Source: Polyangia bacterium
Lineage (GTDB): Bacteria > Myxococcota_A > Polyangia > Polyangiales > Polyangiaceae
DNA: 32,451 nucleotides
Direction of reading: 5' to 3'
NCBI GenBank assembly: GCA_030426145.1
Contig: JAUHZF010000062.1
Span: 1 to 32,451 of the forward strand
Shown here in pieces: positions 15,817 through 24,476 of this stretch (the first letter of the stretch is position 1; each line of letters opens with the position of its first letter). Under the pieces are notes generated by a model. It searched no databases. It was given only the letters and a program-made list of their open reading frames with translations, and was not told the origin of the DNA. A program made the position numbers and the translations under genes.

Positions 15817-16380
15817 TCACGCGCCTTCGAGGTGAGAAATGTCGTTCCGGACGACGACCGTCGGGGTCGCACCGACCTGGGCGACCACGAAGACGCTCGT
15901 GAACCCGATGTCACGGGGTGGCGCCTCGGTGGTGAGCAGGGTCAGCGCTTCGCGCACGACGGCGTAGTGTGTGAATGCGAGCACCCTCTCGAAGTTCCTC
16001 GAGCCGCAGAGCCATTGTTCGATGCGGGTACGGAACGCTCGTCCCGTCTCGTGCTCTGCGGGAGGAGTGGCGACAGAGAGAAGTGCCTCGAGGTCTTCTG
16101 GGCTCATGCTGCTGGTGTCGAGGTAACTCGCGTCGGGTCCGGTTTGGAACTCGCGAAGTCGAGGCTCGACACGAGCCGGAGCTGCCGGGTAGGCGAGCGC
16201 GGCGGTCTCCCGAGCTCGTCTGAGCGGGGACGTCGCGACGAGGTCGAAGCCTACCGAGTGGAGTCGTGCGCGGAGCAGGCCCGCCTGCTGTCGGCCGACG
16301 TCCGTCAGTTCGGTATCGGCTCCCGAACCATCGACGTTGCCGAGGCTCTCGCCGTGACGGATCAACCAGAGCTCGGGCAT
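15817..16380 (-). CDS. histidine phosphatase family protein
   Basis: The 187-residue product has the phosphoglycerate-mutase-like core: LIRHGES with phospho-acceptor His9 and Arg8, TELTDVGRQQA, SPLRRARETA with Arg55, a Glu-containing REF segment, and a second catalytic His138 in AFTHYAVV, where the common form is SHG. It should be a cytosolic phosphomonoesterase of unknown substrate. Length is typical for the small branch. ATG 16380 begins directly at the first beta strand. It follows the tyrosine phosphatase gene by 28 bp and precedes the hypothetical gene by 9 bp. Confidence 0.9.
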   Translation of the reverse strand: MPELWLIRHGESLGNVDGSGADTELTDVGRQQAGLLRARLHSVGFDLVATSPLRRARETAALAYPAAPARVEPRLREFQTGPDASYLDTSSMSPEDLEALLSVATPPAEHETGRAFRTRIEQWLCGSRNFERVLAFTHYAVVREALTLLTTEAPPRDIGFTSVFVVAQVGATPTVVVRNDISHLEGA

Positions 16381-16408
16381 GGTGCTCTCGAAGGATACAC
16401 CCGGCGGT

Positions 16409-16948
16409 TCAAGGGCGCTCTTCGGTCCGCGCGAAGACCCTCTTCACCAGATTGCCGTCGACCACCTCGGATAGGTGGCGGCGGATGCCGCGCAGCGCAT
16501 GTTGGATGTTGGTTTCCTCGACACCATCGCTCAGGAAGTACTCCTCGACGATGACGGCATCGGAGACTCCGAGGCTCGCCAACAGGGCCGCGACCACGAC
16601 CCCAGTGCGGTCCTTGCCCGAGGTGCAGTGCACGTAGACCGGCCATTGCGCGGCGAGCAGCGCGTCCGTTGCCGCTCGGACCCAGACCCGAACGCGACGG
16701 TTGAGCGTGTCGTAGTTCTCGAGCGTGTTGTCGGCCGGGACGTGAATGCGCTCGACGTGAGGGAGGTGCGCGGGGTCCGGTCCACGTCTAAGGTTGAGAA
16801 TGCTCGCGGGCCGGCCGAGGTCTTCGGCCGCGGACAACGCATCGAACTTCCCCCCTCGAAAGAGCATGCCCGGAGGAATGGGCGGAGGCTCGTCGAGCAG
16901 GATCGCGAGGGTTTCGCCGACGTCGCGAAAGTTGATGGGCTGCGTCAT
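16409..16948 (-). CDS. tyrosine-protein phosphatase (DSP/Y_phosphatase3-like)
   Basis: The 179-residue protein opens with INFRDVGET and later FRGGKFDALS, the NFRD-G-RGGK pattern of bacterial tyrosine/dual-specificity phosphatases. The P-loop is HCTSGKDRTG with nucleophile Cys108 and Arg114. The usual substrates are phosphotyrosine or phosphoinositides; which applies here is unknown. It is cytosolic. Its ATG at 16948 overlaps the stop of the AraC-type regulator by 4 nt (ATGA), so expression is likely coupled to the regulator. Two unrelated phosphatases in a row behind one regulator is unusual. Confidence 0.92.
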   Translation of the reverse strand: MTQPINFRDVGETLAILLDEPPPIPPGMLFRGGKFDALSAAEDLGRPASILNLRRGPDPAHLPHVERIHVPADNTLENYDTLNRRVRVWVRAATDALLAAQWPVYVHCTSGKDRTGVVVAALLASLGVSDAVIVEEYFLSDGVEETNIQHALRGIRRHLSEVVDGNLVKRVFARTEERP

Positions 16949-18012
16949 CGCTCTCGTTTCGCTGCCGCCTCGCGACGGTAGGTCGAGGGGGGCGAGCCCG
17001 TCCAGCTCCGGAAGGCGCGGGTGAAGTTGGCGGGGTCTTCGTACCCGAGCAGACTCGCCACCTCGCGAACCGATAGGTGGGGCTGCTCGAGAAGGCGTAG
17101 CGCTTCGCGCAGCCGCGCAGCCTGGAGCAAGCTCGAGTAGCTCGTGCCCTCTGCCTTGAGGTGTCGTCTCAGGCTGCGAGGCGCCATGCCGAGACGTCGC
17201 GCCATCTGGTCCATGCTGGGAAAGCCCTTGGCGCCTTCTGGTCGGAGCTGCTGGTGCAAGACCGTGGTGAGCTTTCCGTCGACGAGGCCGTGCTCGCGCT
17301 CATCTCGCTCGCACCAACGCATCGCGGTGCGGAGGCCGACCGGATTGGACATGGCCAGGGGCGTGTCGAGTCGGGCGGTGTCGAAGCGGAACTGACAGCT
17401 GGGCATTTGGTAGCGCACGTGGGGCAGCCGGTGGCGCACGGCGTCGGCATGTTCGGGCTCCGGGAAGTCGAACCACACCTCGCACCCGCTCTCCGCGCCT
17501 GGCGCCAGCGCGAGCAGACCGCGGTACATGCTCACCGCGATGATCTCTGCGACCCGAGCGCGAGCGACGGCGGGGAGCGGCAGTCGCACGTCGATCTCGA
17601 TCGAGCCCACCGGGCCCTTGGTGTTCACGATGATGCTCGAGCCACGTCCGACGAGGTGCCAGAAGCGCTGGAGGATCTCGAGCACCTCACCCATCGTGCT
17701 GCTGGCCAGGAGGGCGTAGCCCACGCTTCCGAGGGCCGTCGGGGGCAGGCGCCAGCCGATCTCCACCGCGAGCGCGGGCTCGTCGAGGGCGGCCTCGACC
17801 ACGGCCATGAGGCGCGCGTGCTGGCTGACGAAGAGCCCCGTGTCGATGAGGGCGTCGGCCGCGATCTGAATGTCGGCTTCGGCCAACAGAGACGCCGAGG
17901 ACAGGCCGCGCTCGGAAGCGATGTCGAGCATGACCATGGCGAAGATGCCGGGGATCAAGAAGTCGACGTCACGCTCGGCTGGCGTCAGAGCTTCGGTGGA
18001 CCGTTTGCCCAT
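16945..18012 (-). CDS. AraC-family transcriptional regulator (Arabinose_bd-type N-terminal domain)
   Basis: The 355-residue protein has the OruR/ArgR-like layout: an N-terminal effector part (about residues 20-200) containing ALGSVGYALLASSTMGEVLEILQRFW, and a C-terminal double helix-turn-helix domain with SMDQMARRLGMAPRSLRRHL and VREVASLLGYEDPANFTRAF, then WTGSPPSTYR. All family hallmarks are present. Members usually activate catabolic genes on binding a small hydrophobic compound. ATG 18012 is chosen; GTG 18027 is a weaker upstream choice. It is divergent from the DUF1254 protein and the monooxygenase-dehydrogenase fusion, which are the probable targets (inference). Confidence 0.93.
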   Translation of the reverse strand: MGKRSTEALTPAERDVDFLIPGIFAMVMLDIASERGLSSASLLAEADIQIAADALIDTGLFVSQHARLMAVVEAALDEPALAVEIGWRLPPTALGSVGYALLASSTMGEVLEILQRFWHLVGRGSSIIVNTKGPVGSIEIDVRLPLPAVARARVAEIIAVSMYRGLLALAPGAESGCEVWFDFPEPEHADAVRHRLPHVRYQMPSCQFRFDTARLDTPLAMSNPVGLRTAMRWCERDEREHGLVDGKLTTVLHQQLRPEGAKGFPSMDQMARRLGMAPRSLRRHLKAEGTSYSSLLQAARLREALRLLEQPHLSVREVASLLGYEDPANFTRAFRSWTGSPPSTYRREAAAKRER

Positions 18013-18062
18013 GCACCCGGGTAGCACGGTTGGCCGGAAATGACAGGTAGCTTGTCCTGTGC

Positions 18063-18080
18063 TCCCCCTGCATCGGGGGA
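18063..18080. promoter_or_regulatory. 6-bp-stem hairpin in the leader of the DUF1254 gene
   Basis: TCCCCC-TGCATC-GGGGGA forms a perfect 6-bp stem with a 6-nt loop, 26 bp before the ATG at 18106. A weaker inverted repeat, GACA-N7-TGTC, lies just upstream in the same divergent spacer and could be part of the regulator's site. Confidence 0.4.
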
Positions 18081-18105
18081 AGCACCGTCGTTATGCTCTG
18101 GGTCC

Positions 18106-19422
18106 ATGACGGAGCATCTCGACGTCTTGCCTCGACTCGCTTCCGATGGAGGAGGCGAACCCGTGGGAACCTATCTAGCGATGCTGCGCTCTCCACGTCT
18201 GGTGGCAGCCGCGTGCGAGGCGTACATCTATGGTCTCCCGGCGGTTCTGCTCGACGAGACGTTTCGCGCTTCGATGGCGGTGACCGGGCCGCTGGCGGGC
18301 AAGACCAACCACTTCACGCATCTCGAACGCACGCCGGGGCCCAGCTTTCGTGCCGTGGTGCGTCCAAACGTGGACACCTTGTACTCGTCGGCGTTCCTCG
18401 ACCTGAGCGCTGGCCCCGTGCGCTTGGAGCTTCCGCCCATCGAAGGGCGCTACGCGCTCTTCGCCCTCATCGACGCCTGGACCAACAACTTCGCCGAGGT
18501 GAGGGAGGCGCCGACCGAGCAGCGCTGGTTCATCGTGGGGCCTGCTTTCGAGGGGAAGGTGCCGTCGGGCTACACGCTGCTGCGCTCGCCGACGCCGACG
18601 GTGTGGATCATCGGGCGCACCGAAATCCTGCCTTCGGACGAGGTCACATCCGACGGGACCAATCTGACCATTCGCGCCCTGCAGCAAGACTATCGACTCA
18701 CGGCCAACGAGGTCGCGCCCCGACTTCACAGCGGCGCGTTGGCGCCTCCGCCGCAGATGGTGGCTGCCTTGTCGGGCGAAGCATTCGTTCAGCGCTTGCA
18801 CGAGATCATCCATCGTGAGGGCGTGCCGGCGGCCGACGCTCGTAAGGTCGCGCTCGTCAACCGACTCACGACGGCGGGTGACGCAGCGGCGGCGCAGACG
18901 GGCGTGGCTCTCGCACGGCGGCTGCTGCAGCGCGGGGCGACCTTCATCTCGGGGCGCAAGGGCTGGGGGCCGGCGCACGACACACCGTTGGGCGACTACG
19001 GCAAGGCGTACCTGGTTCGGGCGGTGGTCGCGATGATCGGATTCGGAGCCAACCGACAGGACCTCGCCGTCTACAAGAACACCACCACCGACGGCCGCGG
19101 GCGCGCGCTTCACGGCGCGCACCGTTACCGGCTTGCATTCGCCGAGCCGCCACCGGTCGACGCCTTCTGGTCGCTGACCGTCTATGACGAGGACGGCTAC
19201 CTCGTCGCCAATGCGCCGGAGATCTACGCGGTGGGCTCGCACGACGCGCTTCCTCGCGATCCTGCCACGGGAGCGATGACGGTCGTGATGAGCCGTGAAG
19301 GAGAAGGGCGGGGCTGGCTACCGATTCCGGATGCGCCCTTCGCCGTCACCCTACGCCTGTACGCGCCACGGCCCGCCATTCTCGACGGCAGCTGGCAGCC
19401 GCCGGCCATCGAACGGTTGTAG
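18106..19422 (+). CDS. DUF1254/DUF1214 domain protein
   Basis: The 438-residue product matches the two-part family: an N-terminal DUF1254-like half with EAYIYGLPAVLLD, RPNVDTLYSSAFLDLSAGP and GRYALFALIDAWTNNFAEV, and a C-terminal DUF1214-like half with GYGKAY-like GDYGKAYLVRAVVAMIGFGA, DGRGRALHGAHRYRLAF and PVDAFWSLTVYDEDGYLVAN. The biochemical role of this family is not established. Members often sit near oxidoreductases. No signal peptide is evident in this copy. ATG 18106 has no strong ribosome site. It is divergent from the AraC gene and 41 bp upstream of the monooxygenase fusion, so it very likely shares its message. Confidence 0.9.
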   Translation: MTEHLDVLPRLASDGGGEPVGTYLAMLRSPRLVAAACEAYIYGLPAVLLDETFRASMAVTGPLAGKTNHFTHLERTPGPSFRAVVRPNVDTLYSSAFLDLSAGPVRLELPPIEGRYALFALIDAWTNNFAEVREAPTEQRWFIVGPAFEGKVPSGYTLLRSPTPTVWIIGRTEILPSDEVTSDGTNLTIRALQQDYRLTANEVAPRLHSGALAPPPQMVAALSGEAFVQRLHEIIHREGVPAADARKVALVNRLTTAGDAAAAQTGVALARRLLQRGATFISGRKGWGPAHDTPLGDYGKAYLVRAVVAMIGFGANRQDLAVYKNTTTDGRGRALHGAHRYRLAFAEPPPVDAFWSLTVYDEDGYLVANAPEIYAVGSHDALPRDPATGAMTVVMSREGEGRGWLPIPDAPFAVTLRLYAPRPAILDGSWQPPAIERL

Positions 19423-19463
19423 ACGTGGTGTCGCCAATGAGAACCGTTGAGGAGAAGAAGCCT

Positions 19464-21818
19464 ATGCAGCACGTCGACGTCTTGATCGTGGGCGCTGGGA
19501 TCTCGGGCATCGGCGCCGCCTGCCACCTGAGGATGAAGTGTGCCCATAAGACCTTCGTCGTGCTCGAGGGGCGTGACCGCCTCGGCGGCACCTGGGACCT
19601 CTTTCGCTACCCAGGGATCCGCAGCGACTCGGACATGTTCACCTTCGGCTACGCCTTCAAGCCATGGGTGGAAGAACGCGATATCGCCACCGGTGATGCG
19701 ATCCTCAACTATCTCGAGGAGACGGTGGAGGAGTACGAGCTCGGCGGTTCCATCCGATATGGCCATCGGGTCGACACCGTGAGTTGGTCGAGCGAGACGC
19801 AGCGCTGGCACGTGCGCGGTCATCGCACCGACGACGACTCGAGCTTCGAGCTGACCTGCAGTTTCCTCGTCACCGGGACCGGCTACTACGACTACGAGAA
19901 GGGTTACCTGCCGCACTTCGGGGGCTTCGACAGCTACGAGGGGGTCGTGGCCCACCCGCAGCACTGGCCCGAAGACCTCGACTACACCGGCAAGCGCGTC
20001 CTCGTGATCGGAAGCGGCGCTACCGCCGTGACCCTGGTTCCGTCGATGGCAAAGACCGCGGCCCACGTGACGATGTTGCAGCGATCGCCGACCTACATCT
20101 TCAGCCGCCCCGCGGCAGACCCCATCGCGCGCCGGTTGCGGCAATGGTTGCCGACCAAGGCCGCCTATCGGGTGGTTCGCGCAAAGAACGTACTCTACCA
20201 GTGGGGCACGTACACCCTGGCTCGCAAGAAGCCCCAGCTGGTCCGCGACAACATTCGCAAGGTGGCGAAGGAGGCGCTGGGCGACCGCGTCGACGTCGAC
20301 GTGCATTTCAACCCCAGCTACGAACCCTGGGACCAACGGCTCTGCCTCATTCCCGACGGCGACCTCTACGACGCGCTCGCCGACGAGCGGGCCTCCATCG
20401 TCACGGACACCATTGCCCGCTTCACACCCGCCGGGGTCGAGCTTGCCTCGGGCGAGACCATCGAGGCCGACGTGGTGGTGCCGGCCACCGGGCTCGAGCT
20501 GAAGTTCCTCGGCGGCATCGAGATGGACGTCGACGGCGAGCCAGTGCAGTCGAAGGACCTGGTGAGCTACCGCGGCATGATGTTCGCCGGGGTGCCCAAC
20601 TGGATGGCCATGGTCGGCTACACCAACGCGTCTTGGACCCTGCGCGTCGACCTGTCCGCCGACTACCTCTGCCGGCTGCTACGGCACATGGACCGCCACG
20701 GCCAGACGAGCGTACGCCCCGAGCTCGACGACCCCTCGATGGAGACCGAGCCGATCATGGCCCGTCTCAAGTCGGGCTATGTAAAGCGCGCCGCCGACCG
20801 CATCCCAAAGCAGGGCATGGCGCTGCCGTGGCGCAACCAGGACCACTACATCCGCGACTTCGTCTCCACCAAGTGGGGGCGCCTCGACGGTCATGGGGTA
20901 TTGCAATTCACCCAGGGCGCGGCGGCCCGCCGGCCAGACCGTTTCACCTTCGGCGGCAAGACGGCCGTGCTCACCGGCGCCGCCAGCGGCATCGGCGCCG
21001 CCCTCGCCCGAAGCTTGGGCGAACGAGGCTGCAACCTCGCCCTCGTCGACGTGCAGCGCGAGGCCCTCGAGGAGGTCGCGGAAGAGGTGCGGTCGCACGG
21101 CGTGACCGTGACCACCCACGTGGTCGACATGGGGGATATCGCTGCGGTCGAGACCTTCGCGGCCGAGGTGGTCGCGACCCACCCCGAGGTGGCGCTGCTG
21201 ATCAACAACGCGGGGGTGGCCCTCGGTGGTGACTTCGCCGACGCCTCAAAGGACGAGTTCGATTGGCTGATGCGCATCAACTTCCACGGCCCGGTGGCCC
21301 TCACCCGTGCGCTCCTGCCCACCCTCCACCGCCAGCCCGATGCCGTGGTGGCCAACGTCTCGAGCGTGTTCGGTCTCATCGCCCCGGCGGGCCAATCCGC
21401 CTATGCCGCGAGCAAGTTCGCCATCCGAGGCTTCACCGAGGCCCTCAGGCGCGAGCTCGCCGGCACGGCGGTGAGCGTGTCGACCATCCACCCCGGCGGG
21501 ATCCAGACCGCCATCGCGCGTAACGCCCGCGTGCCCGCCGTCCTGGCCAGTGCAGGCAAAGAAGAGGTGGCGCGGCAACGGGCCGAGTTCGAAAAGAACT
21601 TCATCACCAGCGCGACCGACGCCGCGGCCATCATCCTCGAGGGCATCGCCGCCCGCCGAGCGCGCATCCTTGTCGGGCCAGACGCAAAGCTCATCCAGTG
21701 GATCGACCGCCTCTTCCCCGTCGACAACGCCGACGTGGTCGAGCGCCTCAGCCAATGGGCCAAACGGCGCGACCTGAGGCGAGCCCGCAAGCGCCGCGCA
21801 GTCTCGGCCCCGCGATAG
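19464..21818 (+). CDS. Baeyer-Villiger-type FAD monooxygenase fused to a short-chain dehydrogenase
   Basis: This 785-residue protein has two enzymes in one chain. Residues 1-490: flavin monooxygenase with FAD site GAGISG (10-15), GGTWDLFRYPGIRSDSDM (41-58), a Baeyer-Villiger fingerprint with Tyr replacing Phe (Y158-E-G-x3-H164-x3-W168-P), and NADPH site GSGATA (183-188). Residues ~495-760: classical SDR with TGAASGIG (504-511), NNAG (581-584), Ser634, Tyr647 and Lys651, all catalytic residues present, then HPGGIQT. Expected logic: the SDR interconverts alcohol and ketone, and the monooxygenase inserts oxygen to give an ester or lactone; NADP(H) could be recycled between the two (inference). 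ATG 19464 has GGAG 9 nt upstream; longer starts are less likely. No stop or frameshift separates the halves. Confidence 0.93.
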   Translation: MQHVDVLIVGAGISGIGAACHLRMKCAHKTFVVLEGRDRLGGTWDLFRYPGIRSDSDMFTFGYAFKPWVEERDIATGDAILNYLEETVEEYELGGSIRYGHRVDTVSWSSETQRWHVRGHRTDDDSSFELTCSFLVTGTGYYDYEKGYLPHFGGFDSYEGVVAHPQHWPEDLDYTGKRVLVIGSGATAVTLVPSMAKTAAHVTMLQRSPTYIFSRPAADPIARRLRQWLPTKAAYRVVRAKNVLYQWGTYTLARKKPQLVRDNIRKVAKEALGDRVDVDVHFNPSYEPWDQRLCLIPDGDLYDALADERASIVTDTIARFTPAGVELASGETIEADVVVPATGLELKFLGGIEMDVDGEPVQSKDLVSYRGMMFAGVPNWMAMVGYTNASWTLRVDLSADYLCRLLRHMDRHGQTSVRPELDDPSMETEPIMARLKSGYVKRAADRIPKQGMALPWRNQDHYIRDFVSTKWGRLDGHGVLQFTQGAAARRPDRFTFGGKTAVLTGAASGIGAALARSLGERGCNLALVDVQREALEEVAEEVRSHGVTVTTHVVDMGDIAAVETFAAEVVATHPEVALLINNAGVALGGDFADASKDEFDWLMRINFHGPVALTRALLPTLHRQPDAVVANVSSVFGLIAPAGQSAYAASKFAIRGFTEALRRELAGTAVSVSTIHPGGIQTAIARNARVPAVLASAGKEEVARQRAEFEKNFITSATDAAAIILEGIAARRARILVGPDAKLIQWIDRLFPVDNADVVERLSQWAKRRDLRRARKRRAVSAPR

Positions 21819-21821
21819 ACG

Positions 21822-21970
21822 ACGCAACCGCGCGCGAGACGCAAACCCGGCGTGACGGAGAGCTTGCCAAACGGAGGAAGCTCGCCCGCCATGTCTTTGG
21901 TGCACGACGGGCAATGGCCGTTCGCCATCGGCAAGACCCGCGCCAGGCAGTGGGGGCATTCCTTCATCAT
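21822..21970 (-). pseudogene. truncated zinc-ribbon protein start
   Basis: From ATG 21970 (or 21967), with GGAG about 7 nt upstream, the minus strand reads KECPHC then RVLPMANGHCPSC, a CxxC...CxxC zinc ribbon like those opening many membrane or unknown proteins of this lineage. After about residue 45 the sequence loses character and runs antisense into the fusion gene's 3' end. It looks like a gene start whose body was lost; a short real protein is the alternative. Confidence 0.45.
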
Positions 21971-22091
21971 GCTTCGACTCCCTGCACGTCAACTCTCCCA
22001 TGCGCCCGGTGAGCATGACGCTCGCCGCACGCCAAGACCTGGGTGGGCGCGCACGGACTGAGTCGGTTCTACACCTCGCGCGAGGGCGACA

Positions 22092-22115
22092 CCCTCGCGG
22101 TTCGAACCGCGAGGG
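22092..22115. promoter_or_regulatory. 24-bp perfect palindrome with extended arms
   Basis: A perfect 12+12 inverted repeat centred on TTCGAA, with arms CCCTCGCGGTTC. Further out, CGACAC (22087-22092) can pair with GTGTCG (22118-22123) across a small bulge. It lies between the fusion gene and the lipoprotein at 22277. It could be an operator or a very stable hairpin; no T-tract follows, so a simple terminator is less likely. Confidence 0.55.
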
Positions 22116-22147
22116 CGGTGTCGATGATGCACGTCGGTTCGGGCGAT

Positions 22148-22159
22148 GTGACATGTCAC
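22148..22159. promoter_or_regulatory. 12-bp palindrome GTGACATGTCAC
   Basis: Perfect inverted repeat 118 bp upstream of the lipoprotein start. Its half-site GTGACA/TGTCAC is the same as that of the palindrome at 1809-1821, there spaced by one extra base. The rest of the 21819-22276 spacer holds only the zinc-ribbon fragment and the longer palindrome. Confidence 0.45.
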
Positions 22160-22276
22160 GTGCACCCCGGGGGGCAGTCGTCGGGACAGAGAGAACGGGT
22201 ACTTGGAGCGGTCTCGTCTTTGCAACGAACTCTTGGATGCTGCGCGCCTGCGCAGAGGCCACGACCAGGAGCTTTC

Positions 22277-24361
22277 ATGACCCGACTTCACCTTCTCTCT
22301 TCCCTCGCCCTTCTTCCATTCTTCATCGGTGCCTGCGGTGACGGCGGTGCCACGCCGGACCAGACCACTTCCTCCGGCACGGGGGCCGGCGACACCGGCG
22401 GAGGGTCTGCTGGAGGCGGCGACGCCGGCGGCGGCAATGTTGGGGGAGGCGGTGTCGGCGGTTCGGTGGGCGGCGGCGCGCCGAGCCTCGACCCGGTGGC
22501 TGTCTACGTCGCGACCAACGGCGACCAGAATCAGGGCGACGTCACCTTCGCCGATCAGGTCCTGACCGCGGCCTTGGTCTATGACTCGGGGGCCAACGAA
22601 GGCATGGTGATCGACGGCCTCGGACGGCTCTACCATGCCAGCGATGGCGACGCAGGCGTTGGTATTCGTACCAGCCAGAGCCTGGCGAGCCGCGGTGGCG
22701 ACGACTACAGCCTCGGCCTCGACCGAGCGCTCAGCGGCAATGGCACCACGCTTCAGAACCCCAAGGGCATGGCCCTGGCCGCTGAAGCGGGCCTGCTGCT
22801 CGTGGCGGACGTCGGTGCCTCCCAGATCGCAGTGTTCGGGACCGCCGCGGGCGGCAACGCGCCCCCTGTGGTCACCGTCTCGCTTGCGGTGGCTGTCTGG
22901 GACCTGGCCTACGACCCGGCGGCGGACAGGTTGTTCGCCGCAGCCGTCGACGGCACCGTCCTCGTCTTCGACACCTTCGTGGGCGGTGACTTCGACGACG
23001 TGCCCGACCGTACGATCACGCCGGCAGAAGGCGGCGACAAAATCAGCGTCAACAGCCACGGCATCGCGTACGACGCGGCGAACGACCGCCTCATCGTGTC
23101 CGACGTTGGGGCGGCCACCGCTGAGCAGGGCGCGAGCTTCGCGAGTGACGGACAGATCTTCGTCATTGCCGGTGCAGCGGCGGCGAGTGGGCTGACCGAC
23201 GTCGCCCAACGCATCCAAGGTACCGACCTCGGCAACCCGGTCGACCTCGACTTCGATGGCCGACACCTTCGCGTGGCAGAGAAGGCGAACGACCTCGTGC
23301 TGGTCTACGCCAACCTGTACGACCGCGGGAGCGGCGATCTGGAACCCGACTATCGGCTAGCGATCGCGCGCCCCGAATCGGTCGCGACTGGGCCGGTCAA
23401 TGGTGCCACCTATCAGCCTGATGTGTCTGACCTCCCGGCCAATGCCACCATTGCGTCGGTGCTCGCGACCAGCAACCCTCAGGTCGGCACTGGAGACTTG
23501 CACGGCCTCTCAGCCGGGCTCTCGGCCGAAGACAACTCGTTCGCGCCCAACGTGGCCCTCGAGAGCGCGACGATACGCCAAGACGGGGACGTGGTCGCTA
23601 CCTACGACGGGGGCATCGCGTTCATCGGCCGCGCCAGCCAGCGTGATGGAGGCAGCTTCGATGCGAGCCGAGATCGTACCATCACGGGAGCTGCCACCGG
23701 GCTCAACGCACCCAAGGGCCTCGACGTGGTCGAGGCGCGGGGCATCGTGCTGGTGGCCGACAACGGAAACAGCACCGTGCGCGCGTTCAGCCTCGAAGCG
23801 AGTGGCAACGTGGCGCCCTCGTTCGTGACGAACCTCCCCGCGGCTCCCTGGGACCTCGACTACGACCCGGCGGGCGATCGGCTCTACGTGGCGCTGGTCG
23901 ATGGGACCGTGGCCGTCTTCGATGCCTATCTCGCCACCGATCCCGATGTAGCCACGCCGGCTCGCATCATCATCCCGAGCACCGCCGCCAACGCGAAGCT
24001 GTCGGTCAACCTGCACGGCATCGTGCACGACGCCATCAACGACGTGCTGTTGTTGTCGGACGTCGGCCAGGCGCTCTTCAGCACCGACGGGCAGTTGTTC
24101 GCGATCAATGCGGCCTCGACGGCCGATGGGAGCACGGCGGTCGCCGTTCACATCACGAGTGGTCTCGGCTCGAGCTCGCAGCTCGGTAACCCGGTCGACA
24201 TCGCCTTCGACGGCACGCACCTCTACGTGGCCGAGAAGTCGAACGACCTCGTCATGCGATTCGACAACATTCTGACCAGCCCCGGTGGCGACGTGGCCCC
24301 GAGCGCGTCGTTTTCCCTGGCCTCGGTGGAGTCGGTCGCGTTGGTCCCGGCGTCGAATTAG
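22277..24361 (+). CDS. lipoprotein with Gly-rich linker and duplicated beta-propeller-like lobes
   Basis: The 694-residue product starts at ATG 22277 (AGGAG about 7 nt upstream) with a signal ending LLPFFIGAC (lipobox). A Gly/Ser/Thr linker of about 50 residues follows, as in many myxobacterial surface lipoproteins. The mature part is two homologous lobes. For example, the KG..LAAEAGLLLVAD region (about residue 162) recurs as KGLDVVEARGIVLVAD (about 479), and WDLAYDPAADRLF recurs as WDLDYDPAGDRLY, an offset of about 317 residues. Within each lobe, short repeats of the type D..AADRL, DGTV.VFD and LGNPVDI.FDG.HL.VAEK.NDLV resemble NHL/YncE-type propeller blades. It is a probable cell-surface binding or structural protein; ligand unknown. 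Confidence 0.88.
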   Translation: MTRLHLLSSLALLPFFIGACGDGGATPDQTTSSGTGAGDTGGGSAGGGDAGGGNVGGGGVGGSVGGGAPSLDPVAVYVATNGDQNQGDVTFADQVLTAALVYDSGANEGMVIDGLGRLYHASDGDAGVGIRTSQSLASRGGDDYSLGLDRALSGNGTTLQNPKGMALAAEAGLLLVADVGASQIAVFGTAAGGNAPPVVTVSLAVAVWDLAYDPAADRLFAAAVDGTVLVFDTFVGGDFDDVPDRTITPAEGGDKISVNSHGIAYDAANDRLIVSDVGAATAEQGASFASDGQIFVIAGAAAASGLTDVAQRIQGTDLGNPVDLDFDGRHLRVAEKANDLVLVYANLYDRGSGDLEPDYRLAIARPESVATGPVNGATYQPDVSDLPANATIASVLATSNPQVGTGDLHGLSAGLSAEDNSFAPNVALESATIRQDGDVVATYDGGIAFIGRASQRDGGSFDASRDRTITGAATGLNAPKGLDVVEARGIVLVADNGNSTVRAFSLEASGNVAPSFVTNLPAAPWDLDYDPAGDRLYVALVDGTVAVFDAYLATDPDVATPARIIIPSTAANAKLSVNLHGIVHDAINDVLLLSDVGQALFSTDGQLFAINAASTADGSTAVAVHITSGLGSSSQLGNPVDIAFDGTHLYVAEKSNDLVMRFDNILTSPGGDVAPSASFSLASVESVALVPASN

Positions 24362-24476
24362 GGCACTGGTGCCGGTCTTGCCGGCCCTGGATAGCTACGT
24401 CGACGGCTGATGCATCTCGTCGAGCGCCTTGAGAAGGGGGGGGCGCTCAGCGAGGCGGTCCACACTGTCCTCATAG

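Noticed and set aside
24436..24443. G8 run upstream of the Cys-rich remnant as a phase switch
   Set aside because: An in-frame TAG at 24474 lies between the run and the lipoprotein signal, so slippage there would not restore a start by itself.
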